Shown here in pieces: positions 51,801 through 59,557 of a DNA stretch of 64,000 nucleotides (its first letter is position 1; each line of letters begins with the position of its first letter). The stretch lies in contig NZ_BMWB01000001.1 in assembly GCF_014651015.1 (NCBI RefSeq), positions 62,001 through 126,000 on the forward strand, given 5' to 3'. The position numbers were made by a program, and so were the translations under genes. The notes beneath the pieces are model-generated. The model did not search any database. It saw only the letters and a list, made by a program, of their open reading frames with translations, and was not told where the DNA came from. This stretch comes from Streptomyces xantholiticus (lineage in GTDB: Bacteria > Actinomycetota > Actinomycetes > Streptomycetales > Streptomycetaceae).

Positions 51801-52930
51801 CCGGACACCAGGACGGCAGGCTCGCCCCCGGCCGGGCTGAACCAGCCGACGTTCTCCGTCTCGTACGGCACCACGTCGTCGGGGTCGAACAGCGGCGTGC
51901 CCCGGCAGGTGCCGCAGGCTTCGGCCCCGGCGTCGACGAGGTACGGCTCACCGGACAGGAACACCAGCTCGTTGCCGTCGGGCTTCCATGCGGCGCCGTG
52001 TCGTCCGTACTGGTAGCGCTCCCCGACCGCCAGGATGTCGGCCGGCGTCTCCCCGCGGCCGGCCGCGGGGACCGTGGCGAGCGCCTGCTCATCCTCGCCG
52101 GTGCGGGTGATGTACGCGATCCGGTTCCTGCCGCCAGGGACTGCGGGCTCCCAGACCGGCTTGGCCGCCGGAGTCTCCCCGTACGAGACCGGGACCTCCG
52201 CACCGCCCGCGGCAACGGTCGTACGGTAGGCCCGCTCGTCGCGCGTGAAGACGAACTCCGTGCCGTCGGGGGACCAGTCGGCCCAGTCCGCGTTCCTGAC
52301 GGCCTCGCGCAGCCCGGTGCCGTCCGTACGGACCACCCATACGGAGGGCTGCGCGCCGCCGAACCGGCCGCGGGAGTCGTCGCAGCGGTCGGCCGACGTG
52401 CGGCTGCCCTCGCCGTCGTCGTTCTCCCAGGACACGAAGGCGATCAAGCGCCGGTCCGGGGACAGCACGGGATCGGCCAGCCGCCCGCCGTCCAGTTGCA
52501 CGACCGGGGTCACCGGCCCGTCGCCGGTGCGCCGGAACAGCCCCTCCCCCGTGCCGCTGCGGTCGCTGACCCAGACCATGTCGTCGCCGCGTGCCGACGC
52601 CTGGCAGTCATTGCCGGCCGCGCCGGGCGGCAGCAAGGGCGTCAGGGCGCCGTGCGTGCCTATCGTGGCCACGCTGCGATGGGGGCCGTCGCCTATGTAC
52701 GCGATCCGGCCCGGGTCGGGCTGGGGGTCGTCCACGGCCCGCACGGGCGGGGGTTCGGCAGCCGTGACGGCGGGACCCGTGGCAGGTGTCGCGCCCACGA
52801 GCACCATGCCGAGCAGCAGAGCCACTCCTCGCCGCCCACGGACGGAGCGGAAAACACCTTCAAGCACGCGCGTCCGCCGGACGTTTCCCCCGCGTCTCCC
52901 GGGGGTGCCCCGGGACGGCGCCGACAGCAT
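48857..52930 (-). CDS. Secreted beta-propeller (PD40/TolB-like) plus DUF11-repeat protein heading the CIS operon
   Basis: 1357 residues. A long n-region with RGRRGVALLLGMVLVGA and cleavage near AVTAAEP forms a signal peptide. Residues about 60-650 show TolB/WD40-like PD40 blades (DWADWSPDGTEFVFTRD, PAWSPDGTRLAFARS, DPTWSPDGGKLAFSR, NPAWSPDGHRLAVDV). Residues about 790-1260 are four DUF11 beta-sandwich repeats ending in N-P-x-N-N (INPDNDRASVDLTVV, NPGNNSASAPLTV, NPANNTSSAPLTV). A further Ig-like domain closes the protein (LGPPGAVTHARGSSFPPGAT). No cell-wall sorting signal or TM is visible at the end. ATG 52930 follows GGAGG. It lies 7 bp before DUF4255; how a secreted protein serves a cytosolic CIS is unknown. 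Confidence 0.85.
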   Translation of the reverse strand: MLSAPSRGTPGRRGGNVRRTRVLEGVFRSVRGRRGVALLLGMVLVGATPATGPAVTAAEPPPVRAVDDPQPDPGRIAYIGDGPHRSVATIGTHGALTPLLPPGAAGNDCQASARGDDMVWVSDRSGTGEGLFRRTGDGPVTPVVQLDGGRLADPVLSPDRRLIAFVSWENDDGEGSRTSADRCDDSRGRFGGAQPSVWVVRTDGTGLREAVRNADWADWSPDGTEFVFTRDERAYRTTVAAGGAEVPVSYGETPAAKPVWEPAVPGGRNRIAYITRTGEDEQALATVPAAGRGETPADILAVGERYQYGRHGAAWKPDGNELVFLSGEPYLVDAGAEACGTCRGTPLFDPDDVVPYETENVGWFSPAGGEPAVLVSGKDPEDFNIESQRAAVPLDRLELRAAQGEESALADPAYAPDGRRTAFVRTTGRPDAPDSERILVGDELGLARAVPLRYEGMDEGEHQERPAWSPDGTRLAFARSAPPDPDVPDPAAEIVVVDISRGPQDGQLLHVVPKRTRPGYGCYSDDRDPTWSPDGGKLAFSRWSYCSRINAVPGEPLKGPAPGGARIAVDDDSGGTADGGGPPLDDGPPSDDGAGTSDGPVRFRDDTRDRHIWTAEAKPGGVQFDVSAAQCGSPDCAVVDLRPAYRPGTGSIAFVRQTSVPSEPGLRAAPVSGYEGPRMVLEVGDDGTRCRGLVPFANACPLAVPPDDGDGPGYDMPDNPAWSPDGHRLAVDVVVSGWDSVTDRRIRVVDPANGEGETLPGKLHNGQQQPTWKPSSDLRVHLTTRDSPLMLGDRGTVVLVVWNHGVADSPRTRVRVELPTGLDFVAPSDPEGACTTDPAGARQLVCEVGVLTSGTKVRIELPVKGAAPGSQTIAATAEGGLSDHQPEDNTDDLVVVVVVPDLAVTATATPPVIKIREHSTVGFTVRNDGTATAGNVRLTLTVPPGLTLVSGTECPAAGCDLGSIAPGAEKKVTLVYTAENAFSGTIEGRATATTRDINPDNDRASVDLTVVDPRMPDPAISVTAAPSRIPAGDRSTVVYTVRNLGDAPAKSVLLTPVLPSGLTVVTATPACPATGCALGDLAPGARVTVTRVVTANNALRGSVAGTLTTPGPDTNPGNNSASAPLTVDERPPPPRRSADPSVSVTAGPRTAYSGGRITAEVSVRNGGPVTATGLTLKVVVPPGLRIVSVSRPPCPTADGCGLGSLAPGARTTVRLQLAADGALTGAITAAVTTTGSDSNPANNTSSAPLTVRRPVLRLDPELGPPGAVTHARGSSFPPGATVRLRWSEGVTAASAPLVVRADGTFSAPVLVLVQDALGPRELRATHDAVPVPLFREVKAEYLVVPGALQPSDFQWRR

Positions 52931-52999
52931 CCGGGCAGCCCTCCTCAGAACAATCCTGTCCCGAAGCGCACCCCGCAGGCAGCCCGGGAAGGGGCACCG

Positions 53000-53016
53000 G
53001 TCGGGGTAGCCCCGAC
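53000..53016. promoter_or_regulatory. Short hairpin upstream of the beta-propeller gene
   Basis: GTCGGGG-TAG-CCCCGAC (7-bp stem, 3-nt loop) lies 70 bp before the beta-propeller start and about 110 bp after the LuxR gene on the same strand. It could be a weak terminator for the regulator or an operator for the operon; the rest of 52931-53121 holds no gene. Confidence 0.4.
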
Positions 53017-53121
53017 TGCCCTAAGAGGCAACACGTCGGGGCCGAGCGAGAACGAGCGTGCCCGGCGACTGGGACCGACCGCGCCGGGCCGGCCCTTCGC
53101 GCGGGCCGGGTCCGGGCCGTA

Positions 53122-53772
53122 TCAGATGAAGCCCTGCCGCATCGCGTACGCCACGGCGTGCGAACGGTTGCGCAGCTGCAGCCGCGTCGTCACGTCATGG
53201 AGGATGTTCTTGACCGTACGCTCCGAGAAGGCCAGTGTCCGCGCGATCTCCGCGGTGTCGCTGCCCTCGGCGATCAGCCGCAGCACATCGACCTCCCGAG
53301 GGGCCAGCCCGGTGAACGCGAGGCCGCGCGGATCCAGCACCTGTCGCTGCAGCCGCCCCACCTGGTCCAGCAGCCGCCCCAGCAGGTCCGCGGGCACGCT
53401 GCCCTCGCCGCTCGCCGCCGCCGTGATGACCTGCACCAGCCGCTCAGTGGACGCCTCGGCTCGTCGGACGACACCCAGCACTCCGCATTCGGCGGCGGCG
53501 ACCAGCCCCGCATCGTCGATCTCGGTGGCCACGAGCACGGTGCCGCATCCACCGCCTCGCTGGAAACGGCGCAACGTCTGCATCTCCGTTTCCCCGATCC
53601 GGTCCACGGACACGACGGCCACGGCCGGCCCGTCGTACTCCTCCTCCTCGCCCAGCAGCTGGAGCCGGGGACAGTTCCTCAACTGCCCCGCCAGTCCGGC
53701 GCGCGAGATCGGGTCCTGGGCCATCAGCCGCACCCCGATACGCTCCGCGCCGCTCTCTCCTTGGTATCGCAT
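53122..53772 (-). CDS. LuxR/NarL-type regulator with a degenerate receiver domain
   Basis: 216 residues. The C-terminal HTH is canonical: LAPREVDVLRLIAEGSDTAE, IARTLAFSERTVKNILHDVT and TRLQLRNRSHAVAYAM. The N-terminal half has the length and strand order of a receiver (VRLMAQDPISRAGLAGQL, GGCGTVLVATEIDDAGLVAA, GVLGVVRRAEASTERLVQVI), but the strand that should end with the phosphoacceptor Asp reads AVAVVSVDRIGE. So it is probably a phosphorylation-independent regulator. ATG 53772 has GGGGG 9 bp upstream; ATG 53781 is possible. It is positioned to control the CIS operon below it. Confidence 0.88.
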   Translation of the reverse strand: MRYQGESGAERIGVRLMAQDPISRAGLAGQLRNCPRLQLLGEEEEYDGPAVAVVSVDRIGETEMQTLRRFQRGGGCGTVLVATEIDDAGLVAAAECGVLGVVRRAEASTERLVQVITAAASGEGSVPADLLGRLLDQVGRLQRQVLDPRGLAFTGLAPREVDVLRLIAEGSDTAEIARTLAFSERTVKNILHDVTTRLQLRNRSHAVAYAMRQGFI

Positions 53773-53925
53773 GTTCGGCATCCCCCTGTTCGGCGTCCCC
53801 ACGCCATGCGCCTCAATCCAGGCACTTCCGCACCGGTCGTCCAGTGAACACCCGGGCAGTCAGCAGCCACTCCACGCCGGCTCAACGGGCAACGCAACGT
53901 GCCCCTGGGTGTGTCCGTAGGGGAG

Positions 53926-53937
53926 CGGAGCGCTCCG
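53926..53937. promoter_or_regulatory. 12-bp palindrome between divergent LuxR and beta-sandwich genes
   Basis: CGGAGCGCTCCG is a perfect palindrome 23 bp before ATG 53961 and 154 bp upstream of the LuxR start. It is a good candidate for a regulator site controlling one or both genes. Confidence 0.4.
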
Positions 53938-53960
53938 GCCCGGGTCCCTACCGTGCCCTC

Positions 53961-55271
53961 ATGACCACTTCCGCTCATCTGGATACCTCTCCCGGCGCGG
54001 TGCTGCCCGGCGAGGAGGCACGGATCCCGCTCGAAATCCGCAACGGCGGAAACATCGTCGAGGCCTACAGTTTCGAGATCCTGGGTCCCGCCGCCGACTG
54101 GAGTGTGGTCGAGCCCGCGACGCTGTCCCTCAACCCCGGCACGGGCGGGCAGGTGGAGCTGGTGGTCCGCCCACCCCGGGACACCACGGTCCCCCCCGGT
54201 GAACTCCTCTACGCCGTAAGGGTGTTGCCTCAAGAACAACCGCATTGCGCCACGGTGCCCGAGGGCGTCCTCCACATCCGGCCGTACGCCGACTTCACTG
54301 CGGAACTGAGCCCGCGACTCGGGCAGGGCCGCACGGGTGCCCGATTCCAGGTGGCCTTGGACAACCGCGGCAACTATCCCCTGTACGTTGCCCTTTCGGG
54401 CAAGGATCAAGGTGATCTGCTGAAGTTCGGGCTGCCTTCCGGGCCCACAGTGGTGGAGCCCGGCCGGGCGGCGTTCGTGACATTGCCCGTCAAGCCGAAG
54501 AGATGGATGTGGCGCGGGGTGGACGTGCCGCACGTCTTCCAGGTGATCGCGGCCCCGTCCCCCGGGCCGGAGGGGGCGCCGGAGGTGGCCCCGGAGCCGC
54601 TCGACGGCAGTCTCGTGCAGCATCCGATCGTCTCGGCGGGCCTGCTGAAGCTGCTGATCGCGCTGCTGGTGCTCCTCGGTGTGCTGGCGGGTCTGTGGTT
54701 CGGTTTGCTGCGGCCGGTCGTCCGCAGCGCTGCCAAGGAGGCGGTGAAGGCCCCGGTCGAAGCGGCGGAGTCCAAGGCGGCCGAGGCCAAGGACGCGGCG
54801 GACGAGGCCAAGGAAGCCGCCTCGGCGGGCGCCGGCGGCGACAAGCCGGGCCCGGGCGGCAGCGCGGCCCCGTCCCCGTCGGCCTCGGCGACTCCGGGCA
54901 CCGGCCCTGCCCCGCTCCCGCAGGCCGCCCTGTTCTCGCACCGCCTGACCTCCTCGGCGCCCGCGGGGGGCACAGCCGCGGCGACGTACACGGTCCCGGA
55001 CGGCAAGGTGCTGCGCCTTACGGATCTGGTCCTGGAGAACCCGCAGGGCGACGCGGGCACCATCATGCTGTCGGTGGGCGGCAAGACACTCCTCGCTCCC
55101 GCGCTGGAGAACTTCCGCGAGCAGGACTTCCACTGGGCATCGGCGATCCTGGCGGGCCCGGAGCAGAAGGTCACGGTGACTCTCACCTGCCGCACAGTGG
55201 GCCGCCCGCCCTCCGGCCCGGCCCCCGACCGCTGCAACTCGGCGGTGCTCTTCAGCGGCACCCTGGAGTGA
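53961..55271 (+). CDS. Beta-sandwich / single-TM / coiled-coil membrane protein next to the CIS operon
   Basis: 436 residues. The first 210 residues are two Ig-like/NEW3 strands-rich domains (PGAVLPGEEARIPLEIRNGG, VEPATLSLNPGTGGQVELVV, GRTGARFQVALDNRGNYPLY) without a signal peptide. A strong membrane helix follows (GLLKLLIALLVLLGVLAGLW, about 227-251), an Ala/Lys/Glu coiled coil (AAKEAVKAPVEAAESKAAEA), a Pro/Ser linker and a C-terminal beta domain (TYTVPDGKVLRLTDLVLENP). Without a signal the N-terminal domains are probably cytosolic and the C-terminal domain outside. It is divergent from the LuxR gene and may be a second membrane partner of the CIS; that is inference. Confidence 0.82.
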   Translation: MTTSAHLDTSPGAVLPGEEARIPLEIRNGGNIVEAYSFEILGPAADWSVVEPATLSLNPGTGGQVELVVRPPRDTTVPPGELLYAVRVLPQEQPHCATVPEGVLHIRPYADFTAELSPRLGQGRTGARFQVALDNRGNYPLYVALSGKDQGDLLKFGLPSGPTVVEPGRAAFVTLPVKPKRWMWRGVDVPHVFQVIAAPSPGPEGAPEVAPEPLDGSLVQHPIVSAGLLKLLIALLVLLGVLAGLWFGLLRPVVRSAAKEAVKAPVEAAESKAAEAKDAADEAKEAASAGAGGDKPGPGGSAAPSPSASATPGTGPAPLPQAALFSHRLTSSAPAGGTAAATYTVPDGKVLRLTDLVLENPQGDAGTIMLSVGGKTLLAPALENFREQDFHWASAILAGPEQKVTVTLTCRTVGRPPSGPAPDRCNSAVLFSGTLE

Positions 55272-55332
55272 CAGGCGTCCGGGACCGTGCGGTAAGAAGA
55301 AGCCTTGGCAGCCGCAGGTCGCACGCCCCGGC

Positions 55333-56298
55333 TCAGCGCACTCTCCCCCGCGCCTTCAGCGGCGTCGCCGGCAGTTCGGGGGCAGCAAGCGGAGGGCCGT
55401 CGTAGCCCTTGACCTCGCCGAACCGGGAGCCGTTCATCCAGTCCTCGCGGGCCTGTGCGATCTCCTCCTGGGACCGGCAGATCCAGTTCCAGAACATGAT
55501 GATCTCCTCCTCGAACGGCTCGCCGCCCAGCAGCATCAGGCCGGCGTCGGACGCAGCACGCAGGGGGAGTTCGGAGCGGCCGCAGCCGAGGTAGAGCATC
55601 GAGCCTGGAAGGACCGGCACGCCGTCGACGTGGGCCTCGCCGGACATGGAGAGGACCGCGTACTCGAAGTCCGGGTCGAGCGGCAGCCGTACCTCCGTTC
55701 CGTGGGCCAGAGCGAGATCCGCGCCCACGATCGGGGTGTACGTCGGGCCCGGTGACGTCGCGCCGTCGAGGGAGCCGAGGACGACCGTGGCGGTCAGCCC
55801 GGGGGCGGTGACCCGGGGCAGGTCGGTGTGGTGCTGGAAGTGGGGATCGATGTGGCGGTGCTCCGCGGGCAGCGCCACCCACAGCTGGGCGCCGTGCAGG
55901 AAACGGCCGTGCGGCTTGGGGCTCTCCTCGGAGTGGCTGATCGCCCGCCCGGACGTCATGATCCCCAGTTCCCGTGGGCGGATGGTGGCGAGAGCGCCGG
56001 TGCTGTCGCGGTGCAGGACCTCGCCCTCGTGCAGCCAACTGACCGTCTGCAGGCCCATGTGCGGGTGCGGCGGCACCTGCATGCCCGGCTCGTCGGCGAT
56101 GTCGTCGGGGCCGTAGTGGTCGACGAAGGCCCAGGCGCCCACCATGCGGCGGCCGAGGTTGGGCAGCAGGCGGCGGACTTCGGTGGATTCGCCGAGCGGG
56201 ACCCTGCGGGGGCTGAGGAGTTCGCGGACGGGCTCGGCGACGACGAACCCACGACCGCCGCATACGGAGGGGGTGGCCTGACGATCGAGATTGCTCAT
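55333..56298 (-). CDS. Pirin-family cupin protein
   Basis: 321 residues, two cupin barrels. PHPHMGLQTVSWLHEGEVLH and ISHSEESPKPHGRFLHGAQL carry the metal-binding His/Glu of the pirin N-terminal domain (H-P-H-x-G-x-x-T-V ... H-S-E). EYAVLSMSGEAHVDGVPVLP and ELPLRAASDAGLMLLGGEPF, EEEIIMFWNWICRSQEEI form the C-terminal half. Bacterial pirins include quercetin dioxygenase-like enzymes and redox or regulatory partners. ATG 56298. It is convergent with the beta-sandwich gene; 98 bp (56299-56396) separate it from the AEC transporter gene. Confidence 0.92.
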   Translation of the reverse strand: MSNLDRQATPSVCGGRGFVVAEPVRELLSPRRVPLGESTEVRRLLPNLGRRMVGAWAFVDHYGPDDIADEPGMQVPPHPHMGLQTVSWLHEGEVLHRDSTGALATIRPRELGIMTSGRAISHSEESPKPHGRFLHGAQLWVALPAEHRHIDPHFQHHTDLPRVTAPGLTATVVLGSLDGATSPGPTYTPIVGADLALAHGTEVRLPLDPDFEYAVLSMSGEAHVDGVPVLPGSMLYLGCGRSELPLRAASDAGLMLLGGEPFEEEIIMFWNWICRSQEEIAQAREDWMNGSRFGEVKGYDGPPLAAPELPATPLKARGRVR

Positions 56299-56396
56299 GG
56301 TGCACAACCTATTCCCGTACGGGCACCGGGAGTCCACCCCGAGCGCCCGAGTTTCGTCTCGGTCGTGGTGCGGCGGCCGGGCAGCCGCGCCGAGGA

Positions 56397-57341
56397 TCAG
56401 GCGAGGAGCCATGTGATCACGGACAGGGACCCCATGGAGCACACGGTGGACAGCACGACGGTGTCCGAGACGAGCCGGGTGTCCAGGCGGTACTGGGCGG
56501 CGAAGAGGAACACGTTCTGGGCCGTCGGCAGACCCGCGCACAGAACGACCGCCAGCAGGTCCTTGCCCTGGAGGCCGAACACCCAGCGGGCGAGCGCGTA
56601 GGCGAGCAGCGGCTGGACAACCGTTTTGAGGGTGACCAGGACGAGCCGCTCGGCACGCACGGCCGGCGCCGTTTCCGCGGGCAGTGCGTCGGCGGGCCCC
56701 GCCTTGCGGGTGCCCAGGGACATGCCGAGCGCGAAGAGCGCCGTGGGGACGGCGGCGGCGCCGAGCATCTGGGCCGGTGCGGTCACCGCCTCCGGCAGGC
56801 GCAGGTCCAGGGCGGCCGCCGCGACGCCTGCCGCCGAGGCGAGGATGATCGGGTTGCGCAGCGGCAGCCGCAGAAGGCGGCGCGTGCCGGCTGCACCGGG
56901 TGCGGCTTCGAGGTCCAGCAGGGTCAGGATCAGGGGTGTGACGAACAGGGTCTGGAAGAGGGCGGCCGCGACCATGAACGAGGCGTCGCCCAGTACGTGC
57001 ACGGCCACCGGTATGCCCAGGTTGGCGGAGTTCACATAGGCGCCCGCCATGGCACCTATCGCCCGCTCGGCCCGCTTGCGGCGGAACACCCACCGTTCGA
57101 TCAGCAGGCCGAGCCCGAGCATGATGAGGACGCCGGCGGCGAAGACGGCGACCCCGGGGTTCGCAAGATCGGAGACCCGGGCGCGCGACAGTGCGAGGAA
57201 GAGCAGCGCGGGCATGGCGAACGCGAAGGCGAACCGGCCCAGTACGGATTGCGCGTGCGGTCCGAGTACGTCGAAGCGGCCGGCGGCCCAGCCGAGCGCG
57301 GTGATCACCCAGATGGGCAGAAAGCCGGAGAGCACGGTCAC
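56397..57341 (-). CDS. AEC-family transporter (auxin-efflux-carrier/malonate permease type)
   Basis: 314 residues with about ten membrane helices: TVLSGFLPIWVITALGWAAG, FAFAFAMPALLFLALSRARV, GVLIMLGLGLLIERWVF, a polar break at AYVNSANLGIPVAVHVLG (the conserved N-x-x-x-x-G-x-P motif), and VVLCAGLPTAQNVFLFAAQY near the end (the second G-x-P-x-A/T motif). AEC carriers export or import small organic acids and amino acids. GTG 57341 gives the standard start just before the first helix; an in-frame longer product is unlikely. It is transcribed towards pirin and may share its transcript. Confidence 0.92.
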   Translation of the reverse strand: MTVLSGFLPIWVITALGWAAGRFDVLGPHAQSVLGRFAFAFAMPALLFLALSRARVSDLANPGVAVFAAGVLIMLGLGLLIERWVFRRKRAERAIGAMAGAYVNSANLGIPVAVHVLGDASFMVAAALFQTLFVTPLILTLLDLEAAPGAAGTRRLLRLPLRNPIILASAAGVAAAALDLRLPEAVTAPAQMLGAAAVPTALFALGMSLGTRKAGPADALPAETAPAVRAERLVLVTLKTVVQPLLAYALARWVFGLQGKDLLAVVLCAGLPTAQNVFLFAAQYRLDTRLVSDTVVLSTVCSMGSLSVITWLLA

Positions 57342-57436
57342 CGGGCCAGCATGCCCGACGATGATCAAAGCCCCTTCGGCGCCCCGTTCCAAAGGGCGGC
57401 TCCCGGTCCGGGGCAGGGGAAAAAGGGAAAGACCGA

Positions 57437-58870
57437 TCAGCCTGCCCGGTACGTCTCCAGCAGCCTCAGCCAGACCTCGCTGATCGTCGGGAAGGACGGG
57501 ACCGCGTGCCACAGCCGGTCGACGGGCACCTCTCCGGCCACCGCGATCGTGGCCGAGTGCAGCAGTTCGCCGACGCCCGCCCCGACGAAGGTGACGCCGA
57601 GCAGGATCTCGCGATCCAGGTCGACGACCATGCGGGCGTGGCCGCGGTAGTTCTCCGCGTACAGCCCGGCGCCGGCGACCGAGGCGAGGTCGTAGTCGAC
57701 GGCGCGGACCCGGTGTCCTGCCTGCTGCGCCTCTGCGAGCGACAGGCCCACGGCCGCCGCCTCGGGGTCGGTGAACACGACTTGCGGCACGGCGGCGTGG
57801 TCGGCCGTCGCGCAGTGCGCACCCCAGCGGTCGGACTCCAGCAGCGGGACGTGCTGCGCCCTGGCAGCGATGACGTCCCCGGCGATACGTGCCTGGTACT
57901 TGCCCTGATGGGTGAGCAGCGCCCGACGGTTGACGTCACCGACCGCGTACAGCCACTGCGTGCCCTCGACACGGCAGCTGTCGTCGACCTTCAGCCATGA
58001 GCCCGGTTCCAGGTCGACGGTCTCGAGTCCGATGCTGTCGGTGCGCGGTGCGCGGCCCGTCGCGAAGAGCATCTCGTCGGCCTCGACGCGCTCGCCGCCG
58101 GCGAGGACCAGCGTCGCGGGGCCGCTGCCGCCGGGACGCTCGACGGCGGTCACGTCGGTGTCCGTCCGGATCGTGACGCCGGCCTCCTTGAGGCTTTCGG
58201 CCACGAGCTCGCCCACGAACGGTTCCATTCTGGGCAGCAGCCCCCCGCCGCGCACGAGCATGGTGACCTGCGAGCCCAGCGCCTGCCAGGCGGTGGCCAT
58301 CTCGACGCCGACCACTCCCCCGCCGACGATCGCCAGCCGCCCCGGCGCCTCACGGGCGCTCGTCGCCTCGCGGCTCGTCCACGCACCGGCGCCGGCCAGT
58401 CCGGGGATGTCGGGCAGCACGGCCCGGCTGCCGGTGCTGACGACGACGGCGTGCCGCGCGGTCAGCGAGTGGTGCTCGCCCTCCGGGCCGTACACGACGA
58501 CCTTCTTGGGGCCGTGCAGAGCGCCCTTGCCGCGGTAGACGCGGGCGCCGATGGAGTCCAGCCAGGCCAGCTGGCCGTCGTCCTTCCAGTTCGACGCCTG
58601 CTCGTCACGGCGGGCGAGTACGGCCTTCGTGTCGAGAGGGCCCTGCACCGCGCTGCTCAGGCCGGGCAGCCTGCGGGCGTCGGCCCTGGCGATGACCGGG
58701 CGCAGCAGCGCCTTGCTCGGCATGCACGCCCAGTACGAGCAGTCGCCGCCGAGGAGTTCGCTCTCCACCACCGCGGTGCTCAGGCCCGCCGCTCTGGTCC
58801 GATCCGCCACGTTCTCCCCGACCGGGCCCGCGCCCAGCACTACGACGTCGTACTCCACAGCTCGGGTCAT
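57437..58870 (-). CDS. Pyridine-nucleotide flavin disulfide oxidoreductase
   Basis: 477 residues of class I flavoprotein disulfide reductase. EYDVVVLGAGPVGENVADRT binds FAD; ELLGGDCSYWACMPSKALLR contains the redox Cys pair with a four-residue spacing (C-S-Y-W-A-C); RLAIVGGGVVGVEMATAWQA binds NAD(P)H; WLYAVGDVNRRALLTHQGKY is the second FAD motif. The C-terminal interface ends LWHAVPSFPTISEVWLRLLE with the catalytic His-x-x-P-S-x-P-T-I-S-E. It resembles dihydrolipoamide dehydrogenase and mercuric reductase, but no 2-oxoacid dehydrogenase genes adjoin it, so a thiol- or quinone-reducing role is as likely. It is divergent from thioredoxin (118 bp). Confidence 0.92.
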   Translation of the reverse strand: MTRAVEYDVVVLGAGPVGENVADRTRAAGLSTAVVESELLGGDCSYWACMPSKALLRPVIARADARRLPGLSSAVQGPLDTKAVLARRDEQASNWKDDGQLAWLDSIGARVYRGKGALHGPKKVVVYGPEGEHHSLTARHAVVVSTGSRAVLPDIPGLAGAGAWTSREATSAREAPGRLAIVGGGVVGVEMATAWQALGSQVTMLVRGGGLLPRMEPFVGELVAESLKEAGVTIRTDTDVTAVERPGGSGPATLVLAGGERVEADEMLFATGRAPRTDSIGLETVDLEPGSWLKVDDSCRVEGTQWLYAVGDVNRRALLTHQGKYQARIAGDVIAARAQHVPLLESDRWGAHCATADHAAVPQVVFTDPEAAAVGLSLAEAQQAGHRVRAVDYDLASVAGAGLYAENYRGHARMVVDLDREILLGVTFVGAGVGELLHSATIAVAGEVPVDRLWHAVPSFPTISEVWLRLLETYRAG

Positions 58871-58988
58871 AGGGCCAGTCTGATGCGGGGTGTGCGCCTT
58901 GGCCACATGGGCAGGGGCAGGAATAGCACGGCCCCGGGCACCGTTGTCGGGGGCGAGTCCGCCGGACATCAGGAAGAGGTAGCACGTC

Positions 58989-59384
58989 ATGAGCACCCTT
59001 GAGCTCACCAAGGACAACTTCGATCAGGTCGTGACCGACAACGACTTCGTCCTGATCGATTTCTGGGCTTCCTGGTGTGGTCCCTGCCGCCAGTTCGCGC
59101 CGGTCTTCGAGGGCGCGTCGGAGCGTCACCCCGACCTGGTGTTCGCGAAGGTCGACACCGAGGCCCAGCAGGAGCTGGCGGCGGCCTTCGAGATCCGTTC
59201 GATCCCCACGCTGATGATCGTGCGCGACAACGTCGCGGTCTTCGCCCAGCCCGGCGCGCTGCCCGAGTCGTCCCTGGAGGACGTCATCGGACAGGCCCGT
59301 GCGCTGGACATGGACGAGGTCCGCAAGTCGATCGAGGACGCCCAGAAGAGCGCTGCCGCTCCCGACGGCAGCCAGGGGGCCTGA
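58989..59384 (+). CDS. trxA: Thioredoxin
   Basis: 131 residues, a normal thioredoxin with a short C-terminal extension. FVLIDFWASWCGPCRQFAPV has the W-C-G-P-C active site (Cys30, Cys33), FAKVDTEAQQELAAAFEIRS the middle strand and IPTLMIVRDNVAVFAQPGAL the cis-Pro loop. The tail (DEVRKSIEDAQKSAAAPDGS) is common in Streptomyces TrxA-like proteins. AGGAAGAGGT precedes ATG 58989. It is divergent from a flavin disulfide reductase, which makes a redox pairing attractive though classical TrxB has a C-x-x-C site and a different size. A strong terminator follows at 59406. Confidence 0.95.
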   Translation: MSTLELTKDNFDQVVTDNDFVLIDFWASWCGPCRQFAPVFEGASERHPDLVFAKVDTEAQQELAAAFEIRSIPTLMIVRDNVAVFAQPGALPESSLEDVIGQARALDMDEVRKSIEDAQKSAAAPDGSQGA

Positions 59385-59405
59385 CGCGGCCCGACGGCCA
59401 GTCGT

Positions 59406-59450
59406 ACGTGCGGGGCGTGAGGGACGAGGGCCCGATCACGCCCCGCACGT
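59406..59450 (+). terminator. Strong hairpin terminator after thioredoxin
   Basis: ACGTGCGGGGCGTGA (59406-59420) pairs perfectly over 15 bp with TCACGCCCCGCACGT (59436-59450) around a 15-nt loop, followed by CTTT. It ends the thioredoxin transcript and may also stop the convergent gene at 59558. Confidence 0.88.
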
Positions 59451-59557
59451 CTTTCGGTCTGTGGGTCCGTGCTCTGCGCGTCCGTGCATCTGTGCAGTGC
59501 GTCCGTGCCGGCGTCCGGGTCGGCGCTCCAGTACGAGCCGCGCAGCGGGCCGTCCCG

